A stretch of 27,237 nt of DNA, taken from assembly GCA_964649825.1 (NCBI GenBank), contig CAZYQW010000102.1, positions 1 through 27,237 on the forward strand. The letters run 5' to 3'. The position numbers were made by a program, and so were the translations under genes. Shown here one piece after another: positions 24,098-27,237 of this stretch (position 1 is its first letter; each line of letters starts with the position of its first letter). A model generated the notes under the pieces. The model was given only the letters and a program-made list of their open reading frames with translations. It was not told the origin of the DNA and did no database searches. The stretch is from CAZYQW01 sp964649825 (GTDB lineage Bacteria; Planctomycetota; B15-G4; JADJEK01).

Positions 24098-24937
24098 ATG
24101 GACCTTCTGCTCTCGCGAAAGACGGTGGTGATCACGGGGGCGAGCGGCGGGATCGGACGCGCCCTCGCGCGCGCGTTCGCGGACGAGGGCGCGAGCCTCG
24201 TGCTCGTCGCCCATCGGAACGGAGCCGCTCTCGCGGACTGGTGCCGGGAGCAGGAGATCGATGATCGCGCGTGGACGACGTCGGTCGACGTGACCGACGC
24301 CGACGCGGTCGCCGCCCTGTTCGACGCCGTGGTCGATCGATGCGGTCGCGTCGACGCGGCCGTCGTCAACGCCGGCATTTGGCCGGCCGAGGCGGCGCCG
24401 CTCGACCTCATGGAACCGGCGCGGATCCGCCGCGTCCTCGACGTGAACCTCGCTGGCGCGGTCTTCACCGCGCGCGGTTTCCTTCGGGCCCTGCGCCGGA
24501 CCGGCCCGCGCGCGGACGGCCACGGTGCGAGCGTCACCCTCGTCGGCTCGACGGCAGGACGCTTCGGCGAGGCCGGTCACGTCGAGTACGCGACCAGCAA
24601 GGCGGGGCTGAAGGGCCTCCTGCTCTCGCTGAAGAACGAGATCGTCGGGCTCGACCCCGGCGGCCGCGCGAACCTCGTCGAGCCCGGCTGGACGGTCACG
24701 GAGCTGACGCGTTCGACGCTGGACGACACCGACGCCCTGCGGCGCGTCGTCGCCACGATGCCGTTGCAACAGATCGCGACGGCCGAAGACGTCGCCCGCG
24801 TCGTCGTGGCGTTGACGTCGCCCGCGATCGCGCGCCACGTGAGTGGCGAGACCATCACCGTGGCGGGGGGGATGGAGGGGCGGCTGCTGGTGCATCCGGA
24901 CGACGTCGATCCGGACGCGGTGCGGGCGCGGGCATAG
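24098..24937 (+). CDS. Short-chain dehydrogenase/reductase (SDR)
   Basis: The 279-residue protein is read from ATG 24098; ATG 24050 would add 16 poor residues and run into the divergent promoter. It is a classical SDR: TGASGGIGRALA (nucleotide-binding TGxxxGxG, residues ~11-20), DV at ~60, VNAGIW (NAG motif), the catalytic Ser in LVGSTAGRFG, and YATSK (Tyr and Lys of YxxxK). These enzymes reduce or oxidise carbonyl/hydroxyl groups with NAD(P)H. The closest everyday relatives are 3-oxoacyl-ACP reductases (FabG-type), but the substrate cannot be told. It is divergent from the radical SAM gene and convergent with recQ. Whether it works with the peptide locus is unknown. Confidence 0.9.
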   Translation: MDLLLSRKTVVITGASGGIGRALARAFADEGASLVLVAHRNGAALADWCREQEIDDRAWTTSVDVTDADAVAALFDAVVDRCGRVDAAVVNAGIWPAEAAPLDLMEPARIRRVLDVNLAGAVFTARGFLRALRRTGPRADGHGASVTLVGSTAGRFGEAGHVEYATSKAGLKGLLLSLKNEIVGLDPGGRANLVEPGWTVTELTRSTLDDTDALRRVVATMPLQQIATAEDVARVVVALTSPAIARHVSGETITVAGGMEGRLLVHPDDVDPDAVRARA

Positions 24938-24938
24938 C

Positions 24939-24959
24939 GGGCCCTTTGGTTCAGGGCTC
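24939..24959. terminator. Possible bidirectional terminator between SDR gene and recQ
   Basis: GGGCCCT (24939-24945) pairs with AGGGCTC (24953-24959) with one G-T wobble, around loop TTGGTTC. It starts right after the SDR stop codon and overlaps the recQ stop codon. The stem is short and lacks T-runs. Confidence 0.35.
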
Positions 24960-26999
24960 GCGCAGGATCTCCAGCAGCCTCGCCCCGAACCGTTCCACCT
25001 TCGTCGGCCCGATGCCGTTCACCTCGAGCAGGTCCGCCTCGGTGCGCGGCTTGGTCGCGGCGAGCTCGAACAGCGTGCGGTCGTGGAAGATGACGTACGG
25101 AGGCATGCCCGCGGCCTGGGCCTCGACGCGGCGCCACTCGCGGAGGCGTTGGACGAGCGTAGGGTCGGCGGACGCGGCCAGCTCGGGTCGATCGGCGGCC
25201 GGTCGGGCCGGTGGTGCCGGGGGCTGAGCGTCGAAGCAGGCGAGCTCGACGATCTCTTCGCCGGCGAGGACGCGCCGGCCCGCCGCGGTGATCGAGATCA
25301 CGGGGTACTCGCCGGCCTCGGCGCGCAGGAGCTCCTTCGCGGCGCACTCGTTCAGCAATGCGTCCAGAAACGTCGTCCGCCGGTCCGCGAGCGCGCCGTA
25401 GCTCGGATGCCGGTCGAGGCCGGCCGTGACGACGTCCTTCGCCTTCGATCCGGCGAGCGTGAGCACGAGCTTCTTGCGGCCGTAGCGTCCGTCGAGCGTA
25501 CGAACGAGCTCGAGCAGCGTTCGCACGGCCGTGAGCTCGTCGCCCGTCACCTCGCGGCGACGAGACTCGCGCAGGCAGCCCCCGCAGCGCCCGCAGGCGG
25601 GGAACGCGCCGTCGCCGGCGAAGTAGTCGACGAGGAACGCGCGCCGGCAGCCGGCGCGCTCCGCGTAGTCGAGCACGAGCTGCAGCCGCGCGTACTCCCG
25701 CTCCGCGCGCAGTCGCATCAGGCCGAAGTCGAGCTCGGCGTCGGCGACGAACCGGACGACGCGGCGGCCGTCGCGATCGAGACCGCGTGCCGCAACGCCG
25801 TGCTCGGCGAGGATCCTCAGTGCCGAGTCCACGAGGCGCGCGTGCACGTTCGCATCGGTGAGCCGCACGACGTCGTCTTCCGCGAACGTCGTCTCGGGAC
25901 CGGCGCGGCGCAGCAGGTTCAGCGCACCGAGCACGACCGGCGGGGGCGGATACGCGGTCTCGATGAAGAAGCGCTGCAGCCGCGCGTCCGACTTCTGGTA
26001 GAGGAGCACGCAGCGGGCCGGCTCCCCATCCCGGCCGGCGCGGCCCGCCTCCTGCGTGTACGCTTCCACCGACCCGGGAAGGTCGTGGTGGACCACGAAC
26101 CGCAGGTCGGCGCGATCGATACCCATGCCGAACGCGTTCGTCGCGACGACGACCGACAGCGTGCCGTCCGCGAACCGTTCGTGGACCGCGGCGCGGTCGG
26201 AGTCGGTCAACCCCGCGTGGTAGAACCCGACTCGATGGCCCGCGCGCCGGAGCTTCATCGTCAGCTCCTCGACGTTCTTGCGCGTCGCCGCGTACACGAG
26301 TCCGGTCCCCCCGCGTTCGATCTCGGCCTGCACGTGCTCGAGCTTCCCTTCCTTCGAGGCCACGTCGGTCACCACGAAGTCGAGGTTCGGACGCTCGAAC
26401 CCCTCGACGATCACGACCGGGTGATCGAGGCCGAGGTTCTCGACGACGTGGCGGCGGACCTCGGGCGTCGCGGTCGCGGTGAGGGCGACGATTGGTGGCC
26501 GCCCGACGCGCGCGGCCGCGTCCTTCAGACGCAGGTAATCGGGCCGGAAGTCGTGCCCCCACTCGCTGATGCAGTGCGCCTCGTCGACCGCGAACAACCC
26601 CGGGCGGAACCCGTCGAGAGCGTCGAGGAACCGCTGGGATCGGAACCGTTCCGGCGCCACGAAGAGCAGCCGGATCCGCGCGTCACGGAACGCCTCGACC
26701 ACGCGGAGCTGCTCGGACGGCAGCATGGTGGAGTTCACGTACGCGGCCGGGATCTCGCGCGCGCGCAACGCGTCGACCTGGTCTTTCATCAGCGCGATGA
26801 GCGGCGACACGACGAGGACGGGGCGGTCGAGGAGGAGCGCGGGAAGGACGTACCCCATGGATTTGCCGCCGCCGGTCGGCATGACCGCGAGGACGTCGCG
26901 ACCGCTCAGCGCCGCATGGATGATCTCGGCCTGCCCCGCGCGAAACCGGGAGAACCCGAAGCGCCGCTTCAGGACGTCGCGCGCCGATAGTTCGATCAT
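24951..26999 (-). CDS. recQ: ATP-dependent DNA helicase RecQ
   Basis: RecQ unwinds DNA 3' to 5' and works in recombination and replication-fork repair. The 682-residue product is read from ATG 26999, giving MIELSARDVLKRRFGFSRFR, the normal N-terminus; the frame is open upstream through E3 but the added residues are not RecQ-like. Landmarks: Q-motif FRAGQAEII, motif I MPTGGGKSMGY, motif II VDEAHCISEWGHDFRPDY, SAT-type LTATATPEV, motif VI TQEAGRAGRDGE, and the zinc-binding cysteines ending CGRCGGC (~380 residues in). A winged-helix RQC region follows, and the C-terminal ~75 residues are an HRDC domain (LREWRRVEAQAAGMPPYVIF, VNGIGPTKVERFG). The GTGGACGCA before the ATG has no strong ribosome site. 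Confidence 0.95.
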   Translation of the reverse strand: MIELSARDVLKRRFGFSRFRAGQAEIIHAALSGRDVLAVMPTGGGKSMGYVLPALLLDRPVLVVSPLIALMKDQVDALRAREIPAAYVNSTMLPSEQLRVVEAFRDARIRLLFVAPERFRSQRFLDALDGFRPGLFAVDEAHCISEWGHDFRPDYLRLKDAAARVGRPPIVALTATATPEVRRHVVENLGLDHPVVIVEGFERPNLDFVVTDVASKEGKLEHVQAEIERGGTGLVYAATRKNVEELTMKLRRAGHRVGFYHAGLTDSDRAAVHERFADGTLSVVVATNAFGMGIDRADLRFVVHHDLPGSVEAYTQEAGRAGRDGEPARCVLLYQKSDARLQRFFIETAYPPPPVVLGALNLLRRAGPETTFAEDDVVRLTDANVHARLVDSALRILAEHGVAARGLDRDGRRVVRFVADAELDFGLMRLRAEREYARLQLVLDYAERAGCRRAFLVDYFAGDGAFPACGRCGGCLRESRRREVTGDELTAVRTLLELVRTLDGRYGRKKLVLTLAGSKAKDVVTAGLDRHPSYGALADRRTTFLDALLNECAAKELLRAEAGEYPVISITAAGRRVLAGEEIVELACFDAQPPAPPARPAADRPELAASADPTLVQRLREWRRVEAQAAGMPPYVIFHDRTLFELAATKPRTEADLLEVNGIGPTKVERFGARLLEILREP

Positions 27000-27072
27000 T
27001 GCGTCCACGCTGCGCGTTCTCCCGTCTGCGCGCCCGTCGTTCAAGAAGATTCGAGGATTTCGTCCTGCGTCT

Positions 27073-27237
27073 AGGAGTGTGTCCGAGTATTCGCGCGGCA
27101 TTCGACCGGCTGCGAAGCCCGGTGGACGTCGTCGCTCGTCGTCACCGTATCTTCTCCTGATATGGATCCTCCTCGCTCCTCGCCACCGGGCTTCTCGCTC
27201 GGTCTCGGTGCTCACGCGAATACTCGGACACACTCCT
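27073..27237 (-). repeat. Long hairpin element E3 upstream of recQ
   Basis: The 165-nt element has a perfect 23-bp inverted repeat as outer arms (27073-27095 with 27215-27237, starting AGGAGTGTGTCCGAG and reversed at the far end). Inside, a perfect 12-bp inner stem (27114-27125 with 27183-27194), GACCG/CGGTC (27104-27108/27200-27204), and a 7-bp apex (27145-27151 with 27159-27165, one G-T wobble, loop TTCTCCT) can form. The sense strand toward recQ carries GGTGACGACGAGCGACG, nearly identical to E2. The right arm coincides with the window edge, so the element may extend further. The element ends 74 bases from the recQ start codon. Confidence 0.8.

Noticed and set aside
27000..27233. N-terminal extension of RecQ with an RIHIRRRYGDDERRR segment
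   Set aside because: The segment recurs at 5456-5520 only because E2 and E3 are homologous DNA repeats; it is not a protein motif, and RecQ begins at 26999.
1..27237. CRISPR arrays, tRNA or rRNA genes, integrases, phage or insertion-sequence genes
   Set aside because: None was seen. The only tandem arrays are the 24-bp units in pnp and the 10-bp units in the pseudogene.

Overview
The window is about 27 kb of very GC-rich bacterial chromosome with dense, short-spaced operons on both strands. The mix of genes fits a soil or aquatic lineage of the Planctomycetota type: lipoproteins with Ig-like domains, a Tat-exported DUF1501/alkaline-phosphatase-like protein, a HEAT/WD40 protein, a very small basic 'KKANHGKRP' protein, and a PNPase with a huge disordered tail. 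This placement is an inference from protein style only. Myxococcota, Gemmatimonadota or other high-GC phyla cannot be excluded.

Layout. 1-444: non-coding, with a long hairpin repeat (E1). 445-4987 (+): a translationally coupled trio of a large Ig-like lipoprotein, queC and a small lipoprotein. 5129-9108 (+): the classic rpsO-pnp pair, with a second hairpin element (E2) between them; PNPase carries about 370 extra residues of RG-rich, acidic and GRS-rich tail. 9125-11075 (+): a lipoprotein of the cyclase (kynurenine-formamidase-like) fold that has lost its metal motif, a single-PAS protein and a small hypothetical protein. 11094-15881 (-): a three-gene operon of exported proteins (DUF1501-like, proline/glycine-rich secreted protein, HEAT/WD40 protein). 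16024-16122 (+): a 32-residue, highly basic protein. 16158-17462 (-): tgt. 17530-20157 (+): an exported M14 carboxypeptidase followed by a strong hairpin. 20300-21372 (+): a decayed gene with several frame breaks, one explained by a 10-bp triplication. 21456-24032 (-): a B12-binding radical SAM enzyme with a C-terminal PqqD-like (RRE-type) domain and two tiny overlapping or abutting acidic peptide genes. 24098-24937 (+): an SDR oxidoreductase. 24951-26999 (-): recQ, preceded by a third hairpin element (E3) with a perfect 23-bp inverted repeat ending at the window edge.

How the genes fit together. queC and tgt both belong to the queuosine tRNA pathway (preQ0 synthesis and tRNA base exchange) but lie in separate operons. 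rpsO and pnp form the conserved ribosome/RNA-decay pair. The most novel-looking locus is the radical SAM-RRE-peptide cluster: it has the parts list of a ribosomally synthesised, post-translationally modified peptide (RiPP) pathway, and its two putative substrates share an unusual DDLDLDLE motif. The second item of interest is the family of three large hairpins (E1-E3). All three sit upstream of genes in the same relative orientation, and they share architecture although their sequences differ widely.
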